From Paenibacillus thalictri (GTDB taxonomy: Bacteria > Bacillota > Bacilli > Paenibacillales > NBRC-103111), in NCBI RefSeq assembly GCF_004307995.1, contig NZ_SIRE01000003.1, positions 1-64,000 of the forward strand: a stretch of 64,000 nt of DNA. Reading direction: 5' to 3'. The notes below the pieces were generated by a model, which worked only from the letters and a program-made list of their open reading frames with translations, did no database searches and was not told the origin of the DNA. Made by a program: the position numbers and the translations under genes. Positions 56,401 to 64,000 of this stretch are shown piece by piece (the first letter of the stretch is position 1; each line of letters starts with the position of its first letter).

Positions 56401-57460
56401 ATTGACCGGTCAAATGATTAAAGAGATGGAGAATCAGCAGGCTGTATTCGAAATCAAAACGCCTCTTGCCGCGTATACCGTACCTGCGCTGCAAATCAAC
56501 ATGGATGCAATCGCCGGCCAATTCGGCGGGTCGCCGTCTTTGCAGGACATTCATGTCCAGATCGAGATCGCTGCACCGACAGCGGCTGTCATGAAGGCAA
56601 TAACGGATGCGGCGAATAAGGGGTCCTTCTCCGTGGCCGTTCCGCCTGTGACGTTCACGATCAAAGCGACATATGAAAACAAGACGATTGAAGTGTCTTC
56701 GTTTAACGCCTATGTCGAGCGTACGATCGCTATTCCGGACGGTATCGACCCTGGCAAGATTACAACAGGTGTAGTTATGGACGCGGATGGAACTGTCCGC
56801 CATGTACCGACCCGTGTGGTTGTGCAGGATGGCAAGTATTACGCGAAGTTGAACAGTCTGACGAACAGCACTTATGCGCTTGTCTGGAATCCGCAGGAAT
56901 ACAGCGATGTAGCGGCGCATTGGGCTAAACAACCGGTGAACGATATCGGATCGCGTATGGTGGTGAGCGGCACAGGCGATAACTTGTTTAATCCCGACCG
57001 TGACATTACCCGCGGCGAGTTCGCAGCTATAATCGTTCGGGGACTTGCTCTTAAGGTTGAGAATGGGACTACATCGTTCTCCGACGTGAAAGCAGCGGAT
57101 TGGTACAGCGGCGCTATCCGCACAGCGGCGGCGTATCGCCTGATTAGCGGGTTCGAAGACGGGACATTCCGTCCGAATGAAAGCACTACGCGTGAACAAG
57201 CGATGATGATTATAGCCAGGGCGATGGAGATTACCGGTCTGAGGGACACGTTGTCTGCATCATCGACAGACGCAAAGCTCCGTTCGTATACCGACGCGGC
57301 AAACATATCGCCATGGGCGCAGAGCAGTGTCGCCGACAGCCTTGCTGCCGGTATCATGACCGGCAGAACTAGCGCAGAGCTGGCGCCGAAGGCAAATATG
57401 ACCCGTGCCGAAGTTGCGGTCATCATACAGCGATTATTGCGTATTTCCGGACTGATTTAA
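53486..57460 (+). CDS. Seven-bladed propeller/Ig/SLH giant surface protein
   Basis: A 1324-residue secreted protein. The signal peptide ends near ALAAPP. Residues about 50-415 contain seven repeats of about 52 residues marked by AVFNGKLYAAWQ-like strands and an IRVKKY-like strand, fitting a seven-bladed propeller. Four tandem Ig-like repeats of about 115 residues follow (about 425-875), each with ADASKNSVSASQSS, LTLTAAGDRQ and a WTSTESGKTG strand. A Ser-Gly-rich linker, the module shared with the NHL protein (QVNGKSENAGTATSSKRDGQ onward), and three SLH domains (YSDVAAHWAKQPVNDIG as the first) end the protein. CAGGAGATGAG precedes the ATG. It is probably a cell-wall-attached binding protein with the propeller exposed. 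Confidence 0.88.
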   Translation: MLVLRLRQMTMILLAVLLLIPSQFSGHKALAAPPPWVLAEGSLTGLNELPTSAYAPATAVFNGKLYAAWQQNAGLTNQIHVKSYNGLEWVSENGAYPNGINENSANYASLVKLVVFKNDLYAVWSETYGGSGQLYVKKYDGGNWTRVDGSGTSGLNVQNTNTASYPDAIVSNDELYVAWQENNVNKVYVKKFDGTTWSNADGATVATGLNVNAAPTPVMAPRMAVYNGKVHVIWSESTGAARHIYVKMLNGTNWEPAGWSGTTGINVSSTAFAEYPVMAVYNGELYAAWQEPTTANSKKQIRVKKYTGSGWDSADGDGVYGLNVDSGSDATFPMMIASSDALYVTWMESPMMLAPSVLRAAKFEGTSWYNIDGMGSNGLNVSPGSYVSSPTLAVFNQTVYDVWSESPSGSSYQIRVKRFGPISADAAKNSVSASQSSVTVGDTLTLTAAGDRQTAVGAVNGDLRYVPFSWTSTEPGKTGLFNENSGSYTSDYTPSIAGTYTVTVDYKKDVWNGSEWIFANNVDEKTVVITVNAAIPPTTANPLNNAVSASPSSVMAGNPLTLTATGDRQSATGAVYGDERYVPLSWKSSEGSEKAGPFILSGGSYFSTYTPSVEGTYTVSALFSRQSWDGNNWNDTSDQSNATTTVTVIAASGQPTLADASKNVVSANPSSVFVGDTVTLTAAGDRQTVTGIVYGDERYVPVGWTSTESGKMGTFSKSGNDYTSDYTPSSIGSYTVTVDYKKETWNVTEWVYGNYVDKKTITVNATPVTAVFADASKNSITANPSSVIIGGTTTLTAAGDRQTVAGRVYGDERYVPASWTSTESGKTGVFSQNGNDYTSSYTPSSLGSYTVTVSFKKEMWNVTEWVYSNDIDEKTITITARILQSSSGGNGGNSGNTGSASSSDSSSESSVIVQVNGKSENAGTATSSKRDGQSVLTIVVDPKKLSAKLAEEGQHALVTIPVDSQSDVVIGELTGQMIKEMENQQAVFEIKTPLAAYTVPALQINMDAIAGQFGGSPSLQDIHVQIEIAAPTAAVMKAITDAANKGSFSVAVPPVTFTIKATYENKTIEVSSFNAYVERTIAIPDGIDPGKITTGVVMDADGTVRHVPTRVVVQDGKYYAKLNSLTNSTYALVWNPQEYSDVAAHWAKQPVNDIGSRMVVSGTGDNLFNPDRDITRGEFAAIIVRGLALKVENGTTSFSDVKAADWYSGAIRTAAAYRLISGFEDGTFRPNESTTREQAMMIIARAMEITGLRDTLSASSTDAKLRSYTDAANISPWAQSSVADSLAAGIMTGRTSAELAPKANMTRAEVAVIIQRLLRISGLI

Positions 57461-57491
57461 GGTACGGCTCCCTTCGAGTAAAATGTCCTCC

Positions 57492-57535
57492 AAGAAATAG
57501 CAGCGTCAGGTCACACGCCTGAACTGCTATTTCTT
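57492..57535 (+). terminator. Long hairpin after the propeller/SLH gene
   Basis: AAGAAATAGCAG pairs with CTGCTATTTCTT, and inner CAGG with CCTG. The T tract is interrupted (CGTCTTCTTCG), so termination is probable but not certain. Confidence 0.6.
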
Positions 57536-57613
57536 CGTCTTCTTCGTAGGATATTATAACGTTTGCAGCGAATTAATTCTGGAAGTCGGAAACGTATGTG
57601 AAATGAGGTAAGT

Positions 57614-60600
57614 GTGTTGCTAGGACAGACGCCGTTTGGAAGAACCGTATTTATCTGCTTGGTCAGCCTCATTTTTTGTTCGTTTATTCCACTCATGTTT
57701 ATGTCGAATCGCGATAAAGCAGGATCAGGAGTGTCCCTGCACGTACACGGCGGGGTAATGGATCTCGGCACATGGAATTCTGATCGGGATAAGATCATCA
57801 GATTGGACGGCGAATGGGAATTTTATTGGGACAAGCTGTTGACTCCTGACGATTTCCGAAAGCAGGCGATTCCTTCGGTTCCGAGTGATCTCACATACGT
57901 AAAGGTTCCTTCAACGTGGAACGGGAATAACGTGGATGGCATGAAATTGCCGGAGTATGGTGCGGCGACATACCGCATGGTGCTGAAAAATGTCCCGTAT
58001 TCCGGGATATTTGCGTTGAAGAAAACGAATATTCGCTTTTCCAGCCGGATTTATGTGAACGGCCAGGAATTACTGGAGGATGGGTTGCCAGCCCGTAACG
58101 CCCAAGCGTACGAATCAGGAAATCGTCCCCAGACGGGTATCTTCTCTGTTGATGGCGGACAGATCGAAATTATCGTACAGGTCGCCAACTACGATTATAT
58201 TAATGCAGGGATTACGGTCTCGCTGCTGTTCGGCAAAGAAGCGGATCTGCTAGACCGGCAGCAAAAAGAGCTGGCGCACGAATTTGTTATGCTGGCGCTT
58301 CTTGGCACGCTTGCGCTCATTTATTTTATATGTTTCATTGTGGCGGCTATTTACCGCAAGAAAGATTATTCGCTGCTTCTGCTTGCCCTCATGTGTCTCT
58401 TATACGGATTATATAACGGCTTGATGGGAGAACGGCCGCTTTTTCTGGTGGTACATGGGATTTCCTTTGAAGCATTGTATAAATTTAAAGACGTCCTTTC
58501 CATCATCAGTTGTATGGTGTTGGCTATATTTTTCTATTATCAGCAAAAAAGCATCATTTCCTTAAAGCTGACACAGAGCGTATCGCTCATACTTGGCGTT
58601 TTCGCCTTAATGATTCCGTTTTTATCTATTAGTCAGTACACGGTCATTCAGTATTACATCGTTATTTTTTACTCCTTGTTACAACTGTGGCTGCTCGTAA
58701 AGGCGGCGTACCTGTTTGTCAGAAGCGAGCAAGCCAACCGTTTGAAATCTTTGCTGCTCTGCATGGCCGTACTTACGGTGAATCTTTACTCGATCGATGC
58801 GATTTTGTTCTCGATTAGTGTGATCGATAATTTATGGGGAGGGCAGTACTGTGTAATCCTCCTTAACATCATCATGATTTTTCTCGTCGTTCTTCGTTTT
58901 TTTGAAGCCTATCATACGATAGATGAGATGAAGAACGAATTGTTGCGGCTGGACAAGATTAAAGACGAGTTTCTATCGAATACGTCTCACGAATTGAGAA
59001 CGCCGTTAAATGCGATGGTGAATATTTCGGAATCGCTGCTCAGAGGAGTGGGGGGCTTGGTAAACGACGCGCAGGCGCAAAATTTAACGGTTATTATGAA
59101 CAGCGGGCGAAGATTAACGCATTTAGTGAATGAGCTGCTGGACTATTCCAAATTGAAGCACGGGGATATCAAACTTCACCACAGCGAATTGATACTCAAC
59201 ACCTACGTCGAGTCGGTCATACAGCTTCATCAATTTCTGCTCACAGGAACGAACACGAAGCTTGTTAATCGAGTGCCGGAGTATCTTCCTCTTGTCTATG
59301 CGGATGGCAACCGGCTCATTCAAATTTTGCATAATCTGATCGGCAATGCGATTAAATTTTGCGATCAAGGCGTTGTAGAGGTGAGCGCCGCTGTGGCTGG
59401 GGATTGGGTTGAAGTCAGTGTCAGCGATACTGGCATCGGCATCGATGTAGATATGCAGGAACGTATATTTTGGGATTACGAGCAAGGCGGGCATGTCGGG
59501 ACGACTCATCAGGGTGGGACCGGACTCGGACTTGGCATTACGAAACGGCTGGTTGAACTGCACGGAGGGGAAATCCGTGTGAGTTCAAATCCCGGACAAG
59601 GGGCGATCTTCATATTTACGCTTCCTATATTTCCTGAAAAACAGAAGAAACCAAGTGAAACAACGATGCGGACGATAGAGAAGCCGTTTCCTCCGAATTT
59701 CGGCATGTCGCATTGGGCTTACCCGCTGACGATTGAAGGCGAGAAGCAAGAACCGATCTTGGTCGTGGACGATGACTCGGCCAATCTGCAAAGTATGATG
59801 AATCTGTTTAAGCTGGAAGGCCACACGATTATTGTCGCCAATCGCGGCGAGCTTGCTCTGCAGTTGTTGTCCAGGCACGATCTGTTCCTTGTCGTATTGG
59901 ATATCACGATACCCGACTTGTCCGGATTTGAAGTGCTTAAGCGAATCAGGGAACGATATTCGCCATTTGAGCTTCCTGTTCTGATGTTGACGGCAAGGAA
60001 CCGGAGCGGGGATATTCGTCTGGCAATGGAACTCGGGGCAAATGACTTTGTCGACAAACCGTTCGAGTCCGAGGAATTGATGGCACGTGTGAGAAGCTTA
60101 TTGAGATTGAAATCATCTGTAAAGCTGGCTCGAGATGCGGAAATCGCCTTTTTACGTTCACAGATTAAACCGCACTTTCTGTATAATGCGCTGACGGCTA
60201 TTGCGGAACTATGTGTGACCGATTCGGTCCGGGCGGAGGAAGTGACGCTGCAGTTGTCGCGGTATTTGCGCAACAGCTTTGATTTCAAGCAGCTGGATGC
60301 GCTGACAACGCTGGCAAATGAACTGGAGCTGGTCAAGTCTTATGTTGCGATCGAGCAAGCCCGCTTCGGTAATCGTCTGCAAGTTGAATATGAGGTGGAT
60401 GCCGATCCGGATCTGCTGATTCCGCCGTTAATGATCCAGCCCCTGGTGGAAAATGCGATTCGGCATGGCGTAAGAGCGCACTCCAAGGTGGGCAGGGTAA
60501 CCATTTCCGTCAAGGAGCCTGGGGACGGCAAGGTCGTTTTGCACATCGAAGATGATGGCAGGGGAATGAGCGATCAGAAGTTATTCGCCGTTCTGAACCC

Positions 60601-60754
60601 GGATACCGCGGCGAAAGGCATCGGGTTATGGAACATCAGTCAACGTCTGAGACTTTTGTACGGCACGGATCTGCGGATTGAAAGCAAGGAAGGCCAAGGG
60701 ACCCGGATTGAGATCGTGCTTCCCGCAACGACATTTTTACGGAAAGGGGTGTAA
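57614..60754 (+). CDS. 7TMR-DISM hybrid histidine kinase with two kinase cores
   Basis: Intact 1046-residue sensor. One N-terminal helix precedes an extracytoplasmic 7TMR-DISM jelly roll (about 50-205, LDGEWEFYWD and KVPSTWNG). Seven membrane helices span about 215-425. HisKA follows with acceptor His459 in FLSNTSHELRTPLNA, then a HATPase with NLIGNAIKFCDQ, a receiver domain with Asp763 in VVLDITIPD, and a LytS-type kinase domain with His854 in [11 protein letters not shown] plus a second HATPase ([10 protein letters not shown]). Two kinase chemistries in one chain flank one receiver. The start is GTG with ATGAGGT upstream. The response regulator gene follows after three bases, so the pair is one operon. 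Ligand unknown; the neighbouring surface proteins are candidate targets. Confidence 0.92.
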   Translation: MLLGQTPFGRTVFICLVSLIFCSFIPLMFMSNRDKAGSGVSLHVHGGVMDLGTWNSDRDKIIRLDGEWEFYWDKLLTPDDFRKQAIPSVPSDLTYVKVPSTWNGNNVDGMKLPEYGAATYRMVLKNVPYSGIFALKKTNIRFSSRIYVNGQELLEDGLPARNAQAYESGNRPQTGIFSVDGGQIEIIVQVANYDYINAGITVSLLFGKEADLLDRQQKELAHEFVMLALLGTLALIYFICFIVAAIYRKKDYSLLLLALMCLLYGLYNGLMGERPLFLVVHGISFEALYKFKDVLSIISCMVLAIFFYYQQKSIISLKLTQSVSLILGVFALMIPFLSISQYTVIQYYIVIFYSLLQLWLLVKAAYLFVRSEQANRLKSLLLCMAVLTVNLYSIDAILFSISVIDNLWGGQYCVILLNIIMIFLVVLRFFEAYHTIDEMKNELLRLDKIKDEFLSNTSHELRTPLNAMVNISESLLRGVGGLVNDAQAQNLTVIMNSGRRLTHLVNELLDYSKLKHGDIKLHHSELILNTYVESVIQLHQFLLTGTNTKLVNRVPEYLPLVYADGNRLIQILHNLIGNAIKFCDQGVVEVSAAVAGDWVEVSVSDTGIGIDVDMQERIFWDYEQGGHVGTTHQGGTGLGLGITKRLVELHGGEIRVSSNPGQGAIFIFTLPIFPEKQKKPSETTMRTIEKPFPPNFGMSHWAYPLTIEGEKQEPILVVDDDSANLQSMMNLFKLEGHTIIVANRGELALQLLSRHDLFLVVLDITIPDLSGFEVLKRIRERYSPFELPVLMLTARNRSGDIRLAMELGANDFVDKPFESEELMARVRSLLRLKSSVKLARDAEIAFLRSQIKPHFLYNALTAIAELCVTDSVRAEEVTLQLSRYLRNSFDFKQLDALTTLANELELVKSYVAIEQARFGNRLQVEYEVDADPDLLIPPLMIQPLVENAIRHGVRAHSKVGRVTISVKEPGDGKVVLHIEDDGRGMSDQKLFAVLNPDTAAKGIGLWNISQRLRLLYGTDLRIESKEGQGTRIEIVLPATTFLRKGV

Positions 60755-60757
60755 CGA

Positions 60758-61852
60758 ATGCTGAGAATGATGATTGTGGATGACGAGGAATTACCGGCCA
60801 TGCGATTAAAGCGTTTATTAACCGAGCTGAGCGAATGGAGTGTCATTGAAACGTTCTTCGATCCGCTTGATGCTTATGATTATGCCAAAGCGAATCCCGT
60901 CGATGTTGCTTTTCTGGATATTTCCATGCCGGATTTGAATGGAATGAAGCTGTCGAGCCTGTTGGTGGATATTCACCCGAACATAGAATTCATCTTTGTC
61001 ACCGGTTTCGACGAATATGCGGTTAGAGCGTTTGAGATCGACGCCTTGGATTATGTAATGAAGCCGGTCACGGTGGAGAGATTGACCACTACGATGGGGA
61101 AGATCAGGCGGGTGCACCGCCCTGTCGTTGCGTCGTCGTCGATGGAGGTTTTTCTGTTCGGCGGAATGAGAATCCATTATCAAGCTGCGGGGGGCGGAAA
61201 AGAATCCATTAAGCTGCGGAGTCCGAAGACCGAAGAATTATTCGCTTTTCTGGTGTGCAACAAGACGGTAAGCCGTGAGGAAATTATTGATACGTTATGG
61301 AGTGGATTACCGCCCGAGAAAGCGTGGAAAAACCTGAATTCTACGGTCTACTATATTCGTAAGGCCATTGAGGCAAGTAAATGCAGGTGCGAAATCACGA
61401 CGACGGGAAACGAGATTCGTTTGGATGCCGACGGCTTTTACTGCGATCTGTATGAATTTGAGCGGTTGTTGAAGGAAATCAGGCATGAATCCGAGCGGAA
61501 TTTGGATTTGCTTGAGCGTGCGGCTGCTTTGTATACCGGATCATTACTGCAAGGGAAATCATGCGAATGGGCAATCCCGTATATCCGGCATTTGGAGAAG
61601 CAATACATCGAACTGCTGGAACTATTGGCCCAACATTATCGCCAGTCTCATCAACAGATACAAGCCTTGCATTATTATAGTGAAATCGTGAAACTGGACG
61701 GGACTCGTGAGGATATTCATGTGGAAATGATTCAGGTATTCATGGAGCTTGGGAGAAAACATGAAGCGGTCCGGCAATATGAACAACTGGAAGAGATGTT
61801 GCGCGAGCTGGACGTAAGACCCGATCCCAAGATAAAAGAGCTGCTGCAGTAA
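60758..61852 (+). CDS. Response regulator with winged helix and BTAD domain
   Basis: A 364-residue transcriptional regulator partnered with the upstream kinase. The receiver domain (1-120) has the acidic pocket at VDDEE, phospho-acceptor Asp54 in AFLDISMPD and the switch Lys in YVMKPV. A winged helix of the OmpR/SARP type (about 150-225, with SREEIIDTLWSGLPPEKAW) and a helical BTAD domain (to the end) follow. The arrangement is the same as in the frameshifted paralogue at 44620, but here the gene order is kinase then regulator. AAAGGGGTG lies before the ATG, three bases after the kinase stop. Confidence 0.9.
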   Translation: MLRMMIVDDEELPAMRLKRLLTELSEWSVIETFFDPLDAYDYAKANPVDVAFLDISMPDLNGMKLSSLLVDIHPNIEFIFVTGFDEYAVRAFEIDALDYVMKPVTVERLTTTMGKIRRVHRPVVASSSMEVFLFGGMRIHYQAAGGGKESIKLRSPKTEELFAFLVCNKTVSREEIIDTLWSGLPPEKAWKNLNSTVYYIRKAIEASKCRCEITTTGNEIRLDADGFYCDLYEFERLLKEIRHESERNLDLLERAAALYTGSLLQGKSCEWAIPYIRHLEKQYIELLELLAQHYRQSHQQIQALHYYSEIVKLDGTREDIHVEMIQVFMELGRKHEAVRQYEQLEEMLRELDVRPDPKIKELLQ

Positions 61853-61929
61853 GAGGAGCACTCGACCGGTGATTGCTTGCAAATTTTGCAAGAAGTTCGA
61901 ATGATTGAAGATATAGTTCTGTGATGGCA

Positions 61930-61960
61930 ACCCTTGGCCATATCGGTCAAGGGTATTTTG
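61930..61960. terminator. Terminator between the regulator and the LysR gene
   Basis: ACCCTTGGCC, five-base loop, GGTCAAGGGT, then ATTTTGTTTT on the plus strand. It lies between convergent genes and could also slow transcription from the LysR side. Confidence 0.7.
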
Positions 61961-61962
61961 TT

Positions 61963-62856
61963 TTAAGAGAGAAAACGATTTTTAAAGAAGTCCATAAGCC
62001 AATTCATTAGCTGCCGCTGTGAGCTGCCAATAAACCGGTCGGCACAATACATGAGCTCCAGATGGCGTACAGGGGCCGGTTCTTTAATGGGAATAGCCAC
62101 AATATCGGGGCGGATCGGATGTTGGCTGAGCAATCCTTTAGGTTGAATCGTAGCGCCTACGCCGGCGGAAACCAATTGCAGCAGCGAAGTGGCTGAACTG
62201 GTCTCCATTGCAGCGGTTAATTCAAGTCCTTCATTTCGGAATACTTCATCGACCAGATCACGTCCCAAATAACCTTTTGGGTACATGACGATAGGAAGAT
62301 GCATCAGGTCCCCCAGCGTAACTTCCTTTCTGTCGCAGAACTCGCTTCCCGCTTTCACAAATAGATGATAAGGTTCGCTTCCAAGGGGGATTTGGATCAG
62401 TCTTTTATCAGTTGGACCTTTCAAACCAATTCCGATATCGACTTTATGGCTAAGCACTTCCTCTTGCACATGTATAGCGGAGAAAACTTGCAGCTGAATG
62501 CCAGGGTATTTCGACTTAAACTGTACGAACAACGGCACAAGCTGAAAATCCAAATCGGAAGGCAAAACGGTTAGCCGAACCGTGCCTTGTTCTCCGGATA
62601 GCAGCTCTTTGATAGCACTTTTGGCATCACGTTCCGCTTGCAGCATTGTTTCTCCATACAATCGCAGGAGCTTGCCGGCTTCGGTTGCGACTACCTTTTT
62701 TCCAATGCGGTCAAAAAGCGGCGTGCCAAACTCGGCTTCCATGATGCGGATTTGCTGACTTAAGGTAGGTTGCGAAATGCCAAGTTCTTCGGCGGCCTTC
62801 GTAAAATGAAGATGCTCGTAAACGGCTATAAAGTACTGTATATTGCGAGTGTCCAT
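61963..62856 (-). CDS. LysR-family transcriptional regulator
   Basis: A 297-residue LysR regulator of the CynR/GltC-like group. The N-terminal winged helix-turn-helix is complete (FTKAAEELGISQPTLSQQIR, residues about 18-37), followed by the linker helix and a type-2 periplasmic-binding-like effector domain (about 92-290). It is divergent from a CynX/NimT-type transporter gene across 133 bases containing a T-N11-A LysR box. By the family rule it should control that transporter and itself in response to a small, probably anionic, ligand. The ATG lies at 62856. Confidence 0.9.
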   Translation of the reverse strand: MDTRNIQYFIAVYEHLHFTKAAEELGISQPTLSQQIRIMEAEFGTPLFDRIGKKVVATEAGKLLRLYGETMLQAERDAKSAIKELLSGEQGTVRLTVLPSDLDFQLVPLFVQFKSKYPGIQLQVFSAIHVQEEVLSHKVDIGIGLKGPTDKRLIQIPLGSEPYHLFVKAGSEFCDRKEVTLGDLMHLPIVMYPKGYLGRDLVDEVFRNEGLELTAAMETSSATSLLQLVSAGVGATIQPKGLLSQHPIRPDIVAIPIKEPAPVRHLELMYCADRFIGSSQRQLMNWLMDFFKNRFLS

Positions 62857-62872
62857 TTTGCGGCCTCTTTTG

Positions 62873-62887
62873 ATAGTATTTTACTAT
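62873..62887. promoter_or_regulatory. LysR-type binding site
   Basis: ATAGTATTTTACTAT, a perfect inverted repeat with the T-N11-A pattern of LysR operators, 17 bases upstream of the LysR start and about 23 bases before the -35 box of the divergent transporter promoter. Confidence 0.6.
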
Positions 62888-62909
62888 TATAATAATATAA
62901 ATTATAGGA

Positions 62910-62938
62910 TTGTACAATCGATGGCGGCGCCATATAAT
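62910..62938 (+). promoter_or_regulatory. Sigma-A promoter of the MFS transporter gene
   Basis: TTGTAC (62910-62915), 17-base spacer, perfect TATAAT (62933-62938), about 50 bases before the start at 62990. Confidence 0.75.
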
Positions 62939-62989
62939 TTGGAGGTGGTTGATAAAGAATAGAAAGAAGGAAAGAAGGAGGTAAATCCG

Positions 62990-64000
62990 ATGAAGAAATT
63001 TTATCTGCTATTAGCTGTATTTATTGCGACTTTAAACTTAAGACCGATGATTACCTCCGTTGCCTCTTTGATTGGCATTATGCAAAGCGATCTGGGGATG
63101 AGCGGATCAACAGCGAGTTTACTCACAACACTACCCGTGTTATGCATGGGCATTTTTGCTCCTACGGCAACAGTGCTGCGCGACCGGATCGGTCTGGAAC
63201 GAACGATTTTTATAGCTTTGCTGCTTATTACCGGGGCAACTGCTTTACGGGTGAATGTTGGCTCCGTTCTTATCTTGGTTGTAACTGCCCTAATTGGCGG
63301 GGTAGGGCTCAGCTTGGCCGGGCCGCTCTTATCTGCTTTTATTAAAAAGTACTATCCCACAAAACCCGGAATTGTAAGCATATATTCCGCATCCATGACT
63401 GTTGGGGCGGCAGTGGCTTCCGCATATTCGATTCAGATTTACAATAGAACCGATCATAGTTTAACGTTAACTTTATCAGGTTGGGCTATTTTGGGCGTTT
63501 TTGCTTTGATTGTCTGGTCCGTTTTCCTTAAAAGCAGCCCCGGCAATCATGTGCGCGTTGTAAAATCAAAGCTTCCATTTCGAAACAAACGGGCGATGTT
63601 GTTAACGTTATTTTTCGGACTTATGGCAAGTATGTTTTATTCCGTTACAGCATGGATTTCACCGATTGCGCACAGCTTTGGGTACAGTCCATCCAGTTCG
63701 GCGATGCTGCTTACGATCTTTACGCTGATTCAAATTCCGGTATCTTTAGCGATTCCCGTGCTTGTATCCAAATTTGGAAAACGAAGATTTTTTCTGATCT
63801 TTTGCAGCGTAATGGAGCTAATAGGAATTGTTCTGTTGTTACTCAAATTGCCCATGCTGCCGGCTGTGATCGCTTTGGGCATCGGGGCTGGGGGATTATT
63901 CCCGCTAGCGTTAATGCTGCCGATTGTTGAGACGAATTCTTCGGAAGAAGCCGGCGAATGGTCGGCGTTGTCTCAGTTTGGCGGTTATATTATCGGATCG
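62990..64000 (+). CDS. CynX/NimT-family MFS transporter (truncated by window end)
   Basis: Open reading frame from ATG 62990 to the edge of the window, 337 codons without a stop; a typical family member has about 390-410 residues, so about 60 are missing. It is a polytopic membrane protein with the family opening LNLRPMITSVASLIG and at least ten hydrophobic helices visible. The conserved short loop VLRDRIGLERT occurs after the second helix. Family members include the cyanate transporter CynX and the 2-nitroimidazole exporter NimT; the substrate here is unknown. A strong AAGGAGGT ribosome site precedes it. Divergent LysR gene and T-N11-A box point to LysR control. Confidence 0.9.
   Translation, partial: MKKFYLLLAVFIATLNLRPMITSVASLIGIMQSDLGMSGSTASLLTTLPVLCMGIFAPTATVLRDRIGLERTIFIALLLITGATALRVNVGSVLILVVTALIGGVGLSLAGPLLSAFIKKYYPTKPGIVSIYSASMTVGAAVASAYSIQIYNRTDHSLTLTLSGWAILGVFALIVWSVFLKSSPGNHVRVVKSKLPFRNKRAMLLTLFFGLMASMFYSVTAWISPIAHSFGYSPSSSAMLLTIFTLIQIPVSLAIPVLVSKFGKRRFFLIFCSVMELIGIVLLLLKLPMLPAVIALGIGAGGLFPLALMLPIVETNSSEEAGEWSALSQFGGYIIGS

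Overview
The window looks like the chromosome of a Gram-positive spore-former of the Paenibacillus type. The signs are three-domain S-layer homology (SLH) surface proteins with a Bacillota-style signal peptide, strong AGGAGG ribosome sites, consensus sigma-A promoters, many hairpin-plus-T terminators, and seven-transmembrane (7TMR-DISM) sensor kinases paired with winged-helix/BTAD response regulators. This taxonomic reading is an inference from gene content and signals.

Layout. 1-2.5 kb is decayed DNA with a dead IS1182-family element. 3.0-11.4 kb is a complete four-gene Wadjet plasmid-defence operon (jetABCD, the DUF2397/DUF2398/TIGR02680/DUF2399 lineage). 11.4-13.0 kb is debris plus a DUF1801 gene. 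13.0-17.9 kb holds an SF0329-family gene, an Ada-AraC-AlkA fusion with ogt (alkylation repair) and a one-chain dihydroxyacetone kinase. 18.2-19.3 kb is a divergent cupin/HxlR regulator pair with a clear operator. 19.6-23.4 kb is a GLUG/Ig/SLH surface protein split by a frameshift. 23.6-25.0 kb is a dead IS4-family element. 25.2-44.0 kb is the most unusual part: ten genes, three leftward and seven rightward in the main run plus SLH, encoding a tubulin-like NTPase, a large partner protein, two von Willebrand A proteins, a zinc-ribbon GTPase, a membrane-anchored GAP1-like partner, an SLH surface protein and several membrane proteins. 44.6-61.9 kb is two paralogous two-component systems flanking two giant SLH beta-propeller proteins; the first system carries three frameshifts, the second is intact. 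The window ends with a LysR regulator divergent from a CynX/NimT-type MFS transporter that runs off the edge.

A theme runs through the first 45 kb. Degenerate pieces of a tRNA-Ala(GGC) gene recur between modules, usually as the anticodon-loop-to-CCA part that tyrosine integrases use as attachment site, and usually followed by a terminator. The Wadjet operon lies between two copies of a roughly 170-180 bp direct repeat (integrase-tail-like sequence plus tRNA-Ala 3' end), the left copy being split by the IS1182 element. The tubulin/GTPase system lies between another matched pair of tRNA-Ala-derived repeats. I read this as an integration hot spot that has accreted successive islands, which fits the AT-richer look of the Wadjet and tubulin modules beside the SLH/sensor region.

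How the genes work together. Wadjet should recognise and cut circular plasmid DNA. The tubulin/VWA/GTPase module matches, in composition, a predicted membrane-remodelling or NTP-dependent conflict system known mainly from comparative genomics; here an SLH protein appears to take the envelope-anchoring place held by OmpA proteins in Gram-negative versions. The sensor/SLH block looks like surface sensing tied to cell-surface protein expression.
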